Below, piece after piece: positions 43,945 through 55,264 of a stretch of 64,000 nucleotides of DNA (the stretch's first letter is position 1; every line of letters starts with the position of its first letter). The notes beneath the pieces are model-generated. The model was not told the origin of the DNA. It saw nothing but the letters and a program-made list of their open reading frames with translations, and did no database searches. The position numbers were made by a program, and so were the translations under genes. Source of the stretch: Nectonema munidae (lineage: Eukaryota; Nematomorpha; Nectonematoida; Nectonematidae); NCBI GenBank assembly GCA_030549495.1, contig JAUIRK010000885.1, positions 744,001 to 808,000 of the forward strand. Reading direction: 5' to 3'.

Positions 43945-45770
43945 CAGTGGTTCTCAACTCATTTTAGGCCGTGGACCAGTATATAAATTAAAAAATATTA
44001 TAGACCATTTTATATCTGATTAAGTGTAAATCAATTATAAATCAAAACGCATTTTATTTTTAATATATTTATTCAAATAAAATTCTGAAAAATTACATCA
44101 AATAATTAGTATAAAATATTTCAAAATACTTTTTTCAAAAACTATAAATATACAAAATTTATATGAAGAATATACAGAAAATACCATATATATATCCATT
44201 ATGATTAGTAGTCATTTTTCCTTGTAACCAGATTTTTGGATTCTCTTCTCACTAACCAGCATTTCGATGTTAGGAATTGTGCTTGATAATGCGCAACGAA
44301 TATCACTTTCCACCGCAAGTCGATTCCTCTGTTTTGACTTAATGTGCAGCAAATTTGAAAAACCACTTTTGCACATGTAGGTTGATGAAAACGGTAGAAG
44401 ATAGTTGATAGCATGTGTTGACAAATTTGGGTAAATGCCAATCATAGTGGCCCAAAATTTTTCCATTGAAGACTTCTGATACACATCTTGAGACTCCAAA
44501 TCATTTTTTAGTTCCAAGAACTCCTCTTGAAAATCTTGTGGAATGCTATCAACATTTGCTGTAAATGGATTCCTGGGTAAAACATAAATGGTTCTTTGTC
44601 ATGTCCGCCTCGGGAAAATATCTGTGAAATTTATCTTGCAAATTTCGCAAATTTCTATTTGAATGTTTTTCTTTTCTTCAAGCATAGAATCCAAGCATGG
44701 GAATTGAATCAAATTGTTATTTCTACTCGCCCAATCCAAAGTTCTAATTTTTCAAGAAAAGCTTTGATGATGCCTTGGTGAGAAAACAAATTTGCACCTT
44801 TTCCTTGCAGTTGGAGATTTATTTTGACCAAAATTGCAAAAATATCAGTAAGATATGCAAGTTCTAAAGCTGAATTTTTAACAAATCTGTTAAATCCTGT
44901 TTGCCTTGAGACTAAAGGAATAAAACCAATTCTTCTCTAAGCACGTTACCTGCTGACAGCCACCGTACAGATGTATGGAATAGCAAAACTTCAAAGTCGG
45001 AACCCATGTATTGACATAATTTTTTGAACAACTGGTGTTAACTGCTGAAGATTTTACATAATTAACCACCTTTTTACCAGTCCTTTAAAAACGATATTTA
45101 AATGACCTGGTAGTGTTTTTGAAGCCAATGCCTCTCTGTGGATGAAGCAGTGAACGCCAATTACCAATGGAGCCTTTTGTTTCACTAATGCTTGGAAGCC
45201 TGATCTTGAACCTAGCATAGAAGGTGCACCATCCGTGGTGACACCAACCAACTTTCTCCATTCCAGACTGTTTGCTTGAAAAAAATTGTTTACAATTTCC
45301 ATAATATCCTGAGCACGCGTGTTGGTATCAAGGGTCTTACAAAAAAAATTCTTCTTTGAAGTCTTTAAAACCAAATATCGCACAAACACCATTAGATGAG
45401 AGGAAAGCGAAACATCAGTTGATTCATCCAACTGTATTGCAAATATTTTTGTTTACCTCGTTCACAACCTGTTGACAGATGTTTTGTGAGATTTCATTTA
45501 TTCGTCTTGAAATAGTGTCATTAGATACAGATATACCATTAAGTTTACGTGCTGCGTCTTCGCCAACTACTAGTCTGACCATTTCTTTTGCACAAAGTAA
45601 AACAAGCTGCTCAACAATCGTATGAGGTTTTTTGGCTTGTGCGACTTTGTATGCAACAATATAGGAAGCACGTACCACATTGGTGGTCTTTTCATGGAAC
45701 TTACCTGATGCATCAAGGCGTTGCCGCTTGAGTGTCACCAATTTCTCTTCAAAATATTTTCATTTCCACA
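43945..45770 (-). mobile_element. hAT element, second copy type, one end defined
   Basis: The left end reads CAGTGGTTCTCAACTCATTT followed by TAGGCCGTGGACC, a standard hAT terminus, preceded by GTCTAACG. The transposase remnant fills 44212-45741 on the minus strand. I found no right terminus; the BED-finger end of the gene is missing, so the element is probably truncated near 45760. Confidence 0.75.
44212..45741 (-). pseudogene. hAT transposase remnant, ZBED5/SCAND3-like
   Basis: Minus-strand pieces in order: AYKVAQAKKPHTIVEQLVLL and ISRRINEISQNICQQVVNEV (45741-45424). Next are DESTDVSLSSHLMVFVRYL, LVGVTTDGAPSMLGSRSGF and GVHCFIHREALASKTLP (45431-45054), the catalytic Asp and CxxH region. 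The dimerisation domain reads LLPFSSTYMCKSGFSNLLHI and ESDIRCALSS (44517-44212). An N-terminal BED finger is not present. At least two or three frameshifts or stops break it. It is better preserved than the copy at 6640-8310 and belongs to the same broad class. Confidence 0.87.
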
Positions 45771-45779
45771 AAGAAAGAT

Positions 45780-47530
45780 AAAATATTATTTTTTCCAATT
45801 TTGACAAAGCAACTATAGAAACACTCAATGCAATTGATTTCAGAACAGACACCAAGAAGATAGATAGCTGTTTCTTATAGATGAGAACATCTATAAGAAA
45901 ATGATAGGTAATTTAGTCCTGATTCCTGTTTTTGATGTGAAATTTTTTTTTAAAGTTCTATGTGAAATTGGAACACGAGATTTCGTCCATTCCAGATTTC
46001 TTTATAGAGATTTCATATTCAAAATGAGATTTCATTGACAACAAAAATGAGATTTTAAACGACAACGGAAACAAGATTTCGTCAACAACTATAAAATTTA
46101 AATTTTTCAATAATTTATTTAATATTAAGTTTATAATTTGAATAAACTCATTTTGCTTTGATCAGGATTCTCGAACCCTTGATTGTGAAGTGGAAGGAGC
46201 TGAAATTGGACCCACTTAATCTCTTTATACGGTCTATCTATTTCAAAAAATTAAAATATATTTAATTTTATAATAATTTAAATTTTGTATCATTTTTTGT
46301 CCATGAAATATAATTAAAAATATATCAATTTAAAAATGTTTTAAATTTTTTGTAAATTAAAAGTGTAGAATTAAATTAATTTTTTTTTATAAAAATCAAA
46401 AAGATTCTACTTTTTGTTTAAATCAAAAAACACACTATTTCTATTTTTTGCAAAGAATTGAGTTCTTTTAAGGAATTTGAGAAAATCACGAGATTTCGTC
46501 AAAAAGCAAAAGCAGTTTGGTCAAGTGCATTGACAACTTAGTTTTTATATAATTGTAGCTGAGTTTTTTAATTATTTTTCAACTTACTCTATTTATATAA
46601 TTTATAGTATAACATATTTGAGTAAAATTTGTTAACATTTATAGCTTTGTTTTATTGAACATAATGGAGTGATAATTTTTATTTTTGTTTTTACATAAAA
46701 AACAGTTTTAATTTTGTGTAAAATAAAAGATATTAATTTTTCAGAAATGGAGAAATTTGTTTCTTGTTTTTTTATAACAGATATATTAACTAATTTTTAT
46801 TTTTTGTCTCACCATGCTATAGTTCCAGCGGATGAACATGCCCGAGAGTTTTAATTTGTCTATAAAATTTATTTTTAATCTTTTCAGTAAAATATCTCAC
46901 TATTTGCGGCTCAGTAAAGATACTTTTAATTCAAAATTGGCTCATCAAATAAAAGGATTAGATATATATGCTCTTAACAAAATCTTATTTTCATTATCCA
47001 TAAAGTCACATTTTTCTGTCAAAAAGTATAAAACCTAAAATTTTCAATATGATAACATCCTAGTATGGCTATTGGTTATGAGTAAACATATTGCGTTCAA
47101 TGAAATAATGATTGATTGAAAGAACAGAGTAAATGATCTTGCATCATGTCACAATAACAAATAGAAAGGTTATTTAGTGATTGAGAGATATGGTTTTGAT
47201 TAGGTTCATTTTAAAGAAAATTATGACTGCAGCGCTTGGTGTATTTCTTCTCAGATCCTGATATACAACATTCATGACATATAGAGTTTTCGTTAACCGA
47301 CTAATTCATTGTCTGAACCGATTGATTAACCGATTAATTTCTGGAAAATTTTGAGTCCATCGATACAAAAATTGTTCATTAAGAAAAATTAAGCGAGATT
47401 ATATTAGAACATGATTATACAACTATACCAGAACATAAAAATAAGGTTTTGCAATTGCGATTTAAAAAAAAACTGGCCATAAATACACAATACATTGTAT
47501 TACAATAGATTTAAATAGTTGAAAAGTATT
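45780..47530. other. AT-rich DNA with GAGATTTCGTC-like motifs
   Basis: Repeated short motifs (GAGATTTCGTCC at 45978, AACAAGATTTCGTCAAC at 46068, ACGAGATTTCGTC at 46488) hint at an old repeat. No gene is supported; the 68-codon frame at 46832-47038 has no family. Confidence 0.4.
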
Positions 47531-47538
47531 TATATATA

Positions 47539-48207
47539 CACTGGCGGATTTAAAAAGTGACGGAACCGGCGTACACCCCCCCCCCCCCCCTCCCTCTTGC
47601 ATTGCCAATTATTTGAAAAAAAATTTTTTGATCTAATTTTTTTCGTAGAACTCAAATATTACGATGGCTTCTGCAACTCGTTTTTTAGATTCAATCTTTC
47701 TCTAAAGTGAGAAGCCCTAAAAAGTTTTTTGTTTCAATCGTAGTTAAGTGTGGCACTTATTACTTTTATATTATCAAATTTTTTGTAAATTTATTATTTA
47801 AACACATCAAGTTTTGCCACATCAATTCACTTCGCAGTTCAATGAATTAGGATAGTTTTAATGCTCCCATTCTTCTTTTTGTTCACAGAGGTATTCGATT
47901 GGATATTGTCACCATTATTTATATGGATGCTAAAAAGTGTCCTAGACGGATGAGGCTCCTTAATCCTCTTAGTTCTTAATCTAGTTACTTTCTTATAAAA
48001 AACTTATAATAAATTGATATATTATTATGATACTCTAAATTTTATGATAAAAAGTCAATTTTCGCTTTGGTAATTATAAACTATTACCAAAAATAAGATA
48101 AAAATAGCTTAAAAATTTTGATAAAGCTTAAATTTATATGCTTCAACTTTGAGTTCTACTTTAATAAAATCCACCCCCTCTAATGCTAATTTCTAGATCC
48201 GCCCCTG
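47539..48207. mobile_element. 669-bp hAT-type MITE
   Basis: The left end is CACTGGCGGATTTAAAAAG. The right end, read inward, is CAGGGGCGGATCTAGAAA. TATATATA precedes and ATATATGT follows, an imperfect 8-bp duplication. GGCGGAT(C/T)TA ends are common among hAT MITEs. It contains a run of 15 C residues at 47576-47590 and no ORF. Confidence 0.72.
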
Positions 48208-48545
48208 ATATATGTAAATTCATTATGATTTTCTAAATGCTTTGCTAGTTGAATTAATCGATGATTTACTGTTTGGTTACGGTGAATTAATCAGCATTAT
48301 TCACAAGTTATGAATCTGTCACTAGTTGGCACTCTCATAAGAATAATGTATTACGTAGTCTACATTCCAATAAAATGTTCATGGGCTTGGTGGCGTTAGG
48401 CAGGTGTTGTCCTGATTCAATAGAAATACAATTGAAAGTTTGGAATACAATTGGCATTAAGAAAAATTAAACTCTTATCTATGTTGCTCTTTTATAGAGA
48501 GGCACACTTTAAAATATACCTTTTTTTAATAAGCGATTCCATTTT

Positions 48546-48740
48546 CTAGACCAGGCCTTAGGTTGCTAAGGGTAAGGCCTAGAGGGTCCTTTGAGGCCTC
48601 ATGTGGTTTTTCTTAGCATTTTTTTTTATAATTTATTATTGAATCATAAAATTTTATTTTTATTAAAAATAATTAAATTAACTCAAAATAAGTCTTATTT
48701 CTTCATCTATTCTGCATAATATATATTATGCTTCATTAAT
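48546..48740. repeat. Relative of the AGGCCT repeat at 23868-24240
   Basis: CTAGACCAGGCCTTAGGTTG, CTTTGAGGCCTCATGTGG and TTAAATTAACTCAAAATAAG match the intron 1 copy, partly forward and partly inverted. The copies are quite diverged. Confidence 0.6.
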
Positions 48741-48759
48741 ATATATCAATACACCAATA

Positions 48760-50220
48760 TACCATGTCATATCTAAGGATAGCATGCCATACGAGAGCAG
48801 TAAGAAAATTTTATTGCATTTTTTGTAATTTTCAAGTGAGAAACATCTTGTTCTGTGATTATTCTGATTGTAGGTTTCCAGGATCTATTTACATAAGTGT
48901 TGAACGGACACAATATAATCCTTCATAAGGATGTATATATGATACATTACGGTAACGTATTAAAACGCACATCACTAACCATATCCAATTTCCACTAAAA
49001 TTGTTTTATCAAGATATTTTTGAAGAATATTGAAATGCATTTCACTTAAATTTGATGCCAAAGCAAAATTAATTTTGCCAACTTAGCTTCCATGCTTATA
49101 ACATACATGTCTGGGTCGGTGAGCGTTGCAGGGAATTGAAAATGACTACAAAATTAAGACTGCAATATTTTAATGTTTAAAGGCCCCATAATTTTGTTTT
49201 TACCGCTGGCAAAAAATTTGTGCCAACATGTGTATTCATTCAAATCTCTAAACCGTCGTCGAATTTCAAAGTACAAAGCTTGAGCCTTTGTCCTAATAGC
49301 CATTTAAGCGTATTAGTATTTGCTGTCGTTGAAATTTATCGTAGTATTTAATCTAGATTGACTTAACCACATTCACTTACGAAGACCTTATGAAGAAAAA
49401 GTAGATCTTCGTTGTAATCGAGCATTATACTATACCAGTTTTCCCAACGTTGTGCGTACGTAGTAATATGACATTTTTAAATTTTAAATTAATTGAAATT
49501 TTGAATGGAAGCAAATAATGAAGTTTATATAAATTCATTTAGCTATTGTATGTATATACGCATATCTATCTTCTATAACATAAATAACTTGAATGAATTC
49601 GTTTTTTCAAATTGTTTTATATTAGTTATTTGCTTATTTGGAAATTAATTTTATAATGATAGATCCTTATATGTTATAATTTTTTAAATCGTCTTAATTT
49701 TTTTTACAGATTTCTTTCATTCTAGTTGCGATTTTCCAAGAACTACTTTTTATTCTTGCTTAGCTCATATAGATTTGCATCATATAGATTGACAAAAGTA
49801 AAAATTTTAATGAATACTGACTAAATTAAAAATTCTTATTTAATTTATACAGTTTTGTAACATATTTTTAGATATAAAAAGAAAATAAATTTAACATGCA
49901 TCCAAATACTTCTATTTAAATTTGATTAAAGTTAAAAAAAAAGCCTTCTTGATAGAATTTGGTCCAAAAATTTAGCACTTTTAGAAAAACTTTTTGCATG
50001 TGAAAATTTAAGAAATAAATATGGAATTAAAATATAAATACAAAAAGTTAATCTAGTTTGTCTTAAGTTATTATATAATTGAAAAATATATAAACATTTT
50101 CAACCTCGCATGTCAATGTAAAGTTTGATGTTTAGGTCAAAAGCACTGGTCTAAATGAGTGGCTTTGAGAATAAAAGGTCATGCGACACAAAGCCGTTTA
50201 TATAATATTTACTAGCTTTA
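48760..50220. other. AT-rich DNA without a supported gene
   Basis: The segment 49060-49400 is somewhat less AT-rich and might be a worn coding remnant on the minus strand, but no motif settles it. The rest shows nothing. Confidence 0.4.
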
Positions 50221-50576
50221 CGTGCATCTAAATTTATACAAGGTTTTGCATAACGCAGATAGATACAATTTTTCCAAAGAATGCGCACGCTATGCAAGAA
50301 TACGTGTCTCTCGTCTTGGGCAGCTGCTACTGACAGAAAATCGAGCTATAAAAGTTATACCTCTATTAAATATGTCAAAGAAAGCTTACTCTTTGAAAAT
50401 GACTTTTCAAACATTCCTTACAAAAATTCCAGTGAAAAAATACTTTTGTATTTACCACAATTTTTTCAGATTTGTCTCTTTCCAAAGATCTTAAAGAATA
50501 TCAAGGAAAAAAGTTCATCCATAAATCGAGTTAAGGGTAGAAAATTAAAAAATCCAAAGATAAATAATCATTTATT

Positions 50577-50961
50577 TCATTTAAAACTAAGAATTTTCGC
50601 TAGACCAGTGAATAAGAAAACTGGAGCTATGAAGAAGTAAAGGATTTGTAATTTTGAGTGAAAAAGCATCAAAATTGGATTAAAAAGTGCGAGTAAAAGA
50701 CTTGAAATGATAGAGACAAGGAAGAAGGAAGATTGCAAAAGCTTTTTACGCTGTAGGAGCATCGTTAATCCAATAATAACGGAAACAATCACACAGGCTG
50801 GACCAAAGAGAAGAATAAGAATGTTTGATAAGCAAAAAAAGTTATCCTGGCAAACTGGATCTTCAAAATTTTGATAATAAACGCCAACTAGAAGAATATC
50901 TAGTGTGGTTATAGTTAGAACACTTTCACAAATCATTATATCTAAATAGGGCTTTTTTATC
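50577..50961 (-). CDS. Likely terminal exon of a four-span membrane protein
   Basis: 127 residues follow a good acceptor (CCATTTTAG|G) at phase 1, beginning IKKPYLDIMICESVLTITTL. Four hydrophobic segments are visible: VLTITTLDILLVGVYY, LSNILILLFGPACVIVSVII, FFLVSIISSLLLALFNPILM and LYFFIAPVFLFTGLAKIL. RKK lies between the second and third. The extracellular or lumenal loop has two Cys (DPVCQDNFFCLS). The stop is immediately followed by AATAAA (50571-50576, minus). Earlier exons were not found. I do not recognise the family. The ATG at 50936 could be an alternative start giving 119 residues. The overlapping plus-strand frame at 50281-50640 is less convincing. Confidence 0.5.
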
Positions 50962-51119
50962 CTAAAATGGTACCGTTGAAAATTGTGCAGTGCTGAATGT
51001 TTACTTTAGAAAATCTTGCAGTAAAAGCGAAATAGCATCAAGGTTAGTTGAGTTAGTTTGCTTTGCTTATAAATTCTCCACAGTAGATTCAATTTCAGTA
51101 AAAATTGCATAATAATATA

Positions 51120-51185
51120 AAAGAAGATTTAGCTCATCATCATGAATACACATCATCACTTTCATCATCATCATCATCATCACTA
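51120..51185. repeat. (ATC)n microsatellite
   Basis: Imperfect CATCAT repeats, densest at about 51158-51182. Confidence 0.85.
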
Positions 51186-51208
51186 ATCATACCCCATCAT
51201 CCTTATAA

Positions 51209-52693
51209 CGGGTCGTTCACAATTGACGTCAACCAATTTATCCCCCCCTCCCCCCTCTCCCTCCCACTTTTAGTTGACATCAACTTTAAAAAAACAGAAG
51301 GCTAACAACTTTTATTTTATAAAAAAAATTCTCTCAATTCTTTCGAAAATATCGAGATTAAAACAATTCTTAGATTCAACTTCTTCTATTTCGTCCTCTT
51401 CATCATACTTTTCATTTTGTGAATTCATTGAATCTTCAGGAACGCAGAATGATGAATGTTTGTTTGAACAGAATACTTCAAACACTTTACACAACTACGA
51501 TGTTCCATAAAAGTTATACCTTTAGCATCGATTTTCTGCAAAGCAGCGGCAAAACTCATCAAAGTGTTTATTCAATCCAAGATTTTTCATGTGCTGAGCT
51601 TGAAATGAGCTTTTTTTATTTTTATGCTTTCTTTTTTAAGCGTTTCTATACGTTTTTTGTACATTTCACTGAGCCCAGTATTTTTTGACATACAAACATA
51701 ACTTGCTAGTTCTTTATTTTCATATAGATTTTCTTGCTATTTCAACTTTTAATTTATTTTTAGTTTTTAAAGTTTCAGATGATTGCGTGACTACTATTAT
51801 AAGTTTCATTACATTTTTTCTGAAAAAAACATTTTGACTGCTGAGAATATGCTTTCAAAGTATTTTTAAACAAAGCTTGTTACCTTTTGTCGTTTTCATT
51901 TACAAAATTTTTATTCATATGAAAACCAATTATGATAAAATAGTAAAAATTCAATTAAAACATTCCCAGCTTTACGTAGATGAAAAATCATATGGTAAAA
52001 AATGAATGAAGATAAAAAGTTCTGCCAATCAATAAACAAAAACTTAAACTAATCAAAGATTAAATTAAAAAAAACTTTAATACACATATTTTTTGAAAAT
52101 TTAATACCCCGCAAAAAATAAAAAAAAATGTATCCAAATTTTAGGAGTAATATGTCATTTTAAAGAGAATTTACACTGATTATAAAAATGTGTTAAGATT
52201 TTAATTTACTATTTATAAAAATAATTTTTTACGCTTTTAAACATTGAAAAATGGCAATTTTTACAAATTTAACCTTGAAAAAATAAAGAAATATTTTGAT
52301 TTAATAAAATTGAATAACATATTTGAAATCAGCATATTAAACTATATCAAAATAAATATATATACTCATATAATATATAAATGTGCAAACTCAAACTAGT
52401 TTGATGGCTCAACTGTCTAAGAAACAGCAATAGTTAAGAAAGCAGGATGGTTTTAGGGATGTGTGATCCCATGTACAAATTGATGTAATTCAAATGTCAC
52501 TAATTTGATTTTAACTTTTTGAAAATTATTTAATTTTAGTTTATCTTTTTCACTTCTAACAAAATTTAACTATTTATTTAATCGCTGTGCCTGCTGTTGA
52601 TGTCAACTTTTTTCAACCCCCCTCCCTCCCTATGTCAACTTGAATCCTCCCCCTCTCTCCCAGGTGGTGTTGACGTCAATTGTGAACGACCCC
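51209..52693. mobile_element. 1.49-kb Harbinger-like element with TAA target sites
   Basis: The ends are CGGGTCGTTCACAATTGACG and, inward from the right, GGGGTCGTTCACAATTGACG; both continue TCAAC. TAA lies outside each end (51206-51208 and 52694-52696), the 3-bp duplication of PIF/Harbinger elements. Both subterminal regions have C-rich plus-strand tracts and GTTGAxxTCAAC palindromes. No transposase was recognised. The minus frame at 51312-51494 is acidic and low-complexity, without a family. Confidence 0.72.
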
Positions 52694-52696
52694 TAA

Positions 52697-55040
52697 GGAT
52701 TTGAATGGAATCAATCGCATAGTGATATTCGATTTTTGGAGTTGGTGCCATAATTTTTAGGGAGTGAACTTGAAAATATTTTTGATTTAAGACTTTTTTT
52801 TCTCTTTCTAAATTTATATATTTTATGATAAAATTTGATGACATTTTTTGAAATATTTGTCATTTCATTATTTATTCATGTTTTATAGACTCTAAAAGTA
52901 ATAAATATTGAATTTACAATTTTGACTTCAAGTTTAGCTAACACATAACTAGAAAATGTTCATATTTAAGATATTGCTAAATATTTATATTTTTTAATTG
53001 TAGCATCATTAATAATTCCGTTATATATTTCCCTTATTCGATAAACAGGATAAATTTATCGAATTCAGACATTGTAAGTTTTTATGTTATAATTTTTTAC
53101 AATCATCTCAAAATATATACACAATTTTTATTTAAAAATACCAATTTCTCTAATATAATTAATCAAATGAATAATGTCAAAATTATATGAAATTTTTGCC
53201 AGAATAAAAGGATGTGGTAGGTCAAAGCAATGTATCTATCTAGACAACCTTACAGAGCCTCTCTGTTTTTTTTCATTTCTCAAAAAAGTTGATAAAATTG
53301 ATGTTAGTTTTTGTACTACAAATTTTATAAATGAATAATGAGATATTAACGAAAATTTTGGCTATTGATTTTTATTCAATTCTTATTATTGTGTATTTTT
53401 ATTTTTCTCTCCCTCTATAGTATACCGTAATATATAAAATGATATATTAACTATATTTATTGCAATTTACTAATCATGCATAGGGCTGTGATTATATGTT
53501 TTTTAAATTGACAGAGAAAGATTTGCCGAAAATGAAGTAAACGTATCACTAAATTACGCACATTCTTTAAAAACATATAACTTACTGTCTTTTAATTTTG
53601 ACACAAAATTTTTCATTGGTTATATTTGTTTGAAAGCAGTTTCAACAATCATTAGATACTGTATAAATTTACTGTAAATATATTCATGATACCGAAGGGA
53701 GTTTTTCATAATACTGTTTTTAAATACATAGATTATTACTTGTTACTTGCCCAATTTTAGAATGTCTGTTGTAAAATTTTTTAAAAGTCATTAATATTTT
53801 ATAAAGAAAATTTTATAATAAAAAAATTATAACAAATGATTTTTGTTGGAAATCTGATTTGCGGCATCACCATTCACATTTGTACATTTAAATCAAGATT
53901 TCAAGGGGATACGGTATTTTTAATTCACAATCCTTTTTCAAATACACAAAAAATCCTATATTTCACGATGTATTTAGGTATCTTCGTGCAAACATTCTGA
54001 TCCAAATTTGATGGTTTCTTAAAAAATAAAGAGAATATTGAATTGTGCTTAGCAAATACAAAATCTGAAATGAAAATGACATTTTCCTGCGTCTGATTAT
54101 GTTTCATCATTCGGATTATGCCATGAATCTTCTTACAATATTTGAAGAGAAGTTAAATCAACGTGCTGAAAGAATGATACACCCAAAGTCCTCATCTCAA
54201 TATTATTCAACAGAAAATCCACAAAACTTCGAAGAGTTGTGACGACAGTCTAGGAAATAATGACATTTAATTTTGAAATGTCTTATAAAAGTGTTCTAGA
54301 ATAGTATAGGTAGCAGAAATGTGCTTAAAAATTCATAAACAAAATTTTTTATTCCTTGATATGAAAAATTCGAGAAAGTAAAAGAGAAGTTTTTATACTA
54401 AAAAAAGATAATTAATCATATTTGTAACAAGATTTTTCATACCTTCTGTTTGAAGTCATGGTAAAGTAGGAAATCTTTAATGTCACACGGATTCAGATAT
54501 TAGGCGTTAGAGAAATCTCTGAAAATCCAGTCATATGGCAATCCCATCCTATAAGAAATCACGTTAGTAGAAATTATAAAAATTTAGAAGTTTTTTCTGA
54601 ATTTTGTGAAATATCTTGAGAAAAAATTGTTTGAAAAATATTTTAAGACTTTTTATGTTAAATATAAAATCAAAAAGGTTAAATTTTCAAAATGAAATCT
54701 ATATAATTTGGAGGACACAACTTTTAGAGTTTTTTTAATTTTAATAAAATAGGAAAACAAGAATAAAATAAGAGTGATCAAACTTTTATGAGGTTATGCC
54801 ATGAATCCAAAAATTAGAATACAGTGAGAAAATACAAGACAATTGCACCCTCTATCTATGATATAGTTTATAGGAAGACTGCAAAAATGTTTTGGATTTT
54901 AAAATAAATTTTTAAAAAGGAAGAAACTTTTGCCAGACTCATATAGATACATTATACTCACCCCGATTATATATGATTGAAAATAATGTGCAATTTATTA
55001 ATTACAAAAATACTTTGCCTTTAAAAAAGTTTGAATCATA
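52697..55040. other. AT-rich DNA without a supported gene
   Basis: A short minus-strand frame next to the Harbinger-like right end (MAPTPKIEYHYAIDSIQILR, 52753-52694) looks coding-like but has no clear donor and no known family. No other feature is seen. Confidence 0.4.
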
Positions 55041-55054
55041 AAAAGTGTTATTTC

Positions 55055-55264
55055 TTAAGCATTCATTAGGAGAATATATAACAATGTGATGAAGAAATAG
55101 AATTTGAGAGGAATGAAAAGAAGGTAACTAGAATTAGTTTCGTCAGGAGGTAGCCTATTGATGGTCTCGGCTAGCTTCATAACCGACAGTATAGGATTAC
55201 TGATGATTTCCACGTTTTCTTCATTGATGTAGTCGGATATAACTTGAACACTTTTAATGCAGAT
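55055..55264 (-). CDS. Likely terminal exon of an unidentified secreted or membrane protein
   Basis: 69 residues follow the acceptor TTTTTGCAG|ATCTGC in phase 0, with no in-frame ATG near the start. The sequence begins ICIKSVQVISDYINEENVEI. It ends with a hydrophobic stretch (LLFIPLKFYFFITLLYILLM) after ETNSSY, which could be a GPI signal or a membrane anchor. AATAAA lies 56 bases past the stop (54994-54999, minus). Base composition is less AT-rich than the flanks. Upstream exons were not found and the family is unknown. Confidence 0.45.
   Translation of the reverse strand: MCIKSVQVISDYINEENVEIISNPILSVMKLAETINRLPPDETNSSYLLFIPLKFYFFITLLYILLMNA

Noticed and set aside
49060-49400. Possible coding remnant on the minus strand
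   Set aside because: Only fragments open and no diagnostic motif; could not be supported.
51274-51688. Serine-rich and phenylalanine-rich plus-strand ORFs in the Harbinger-like element
   Set aside because: Low-complexity translation of T-rich DNA; the complementary frame is equally open.
52400-52490. tRNA-like stretch with TGGCTCAACTGTC and GTGTGATCCCATG
   Set aside because: The stems do not pair into a tRNA and the B box is poor. At most it is a worn SINE.
52694-52753. Possible first exon reading MAPTPKIEYHYAIDSIQILR
   Set aside because: No donor site before the transposon end, no homolog recognised, and it is short.
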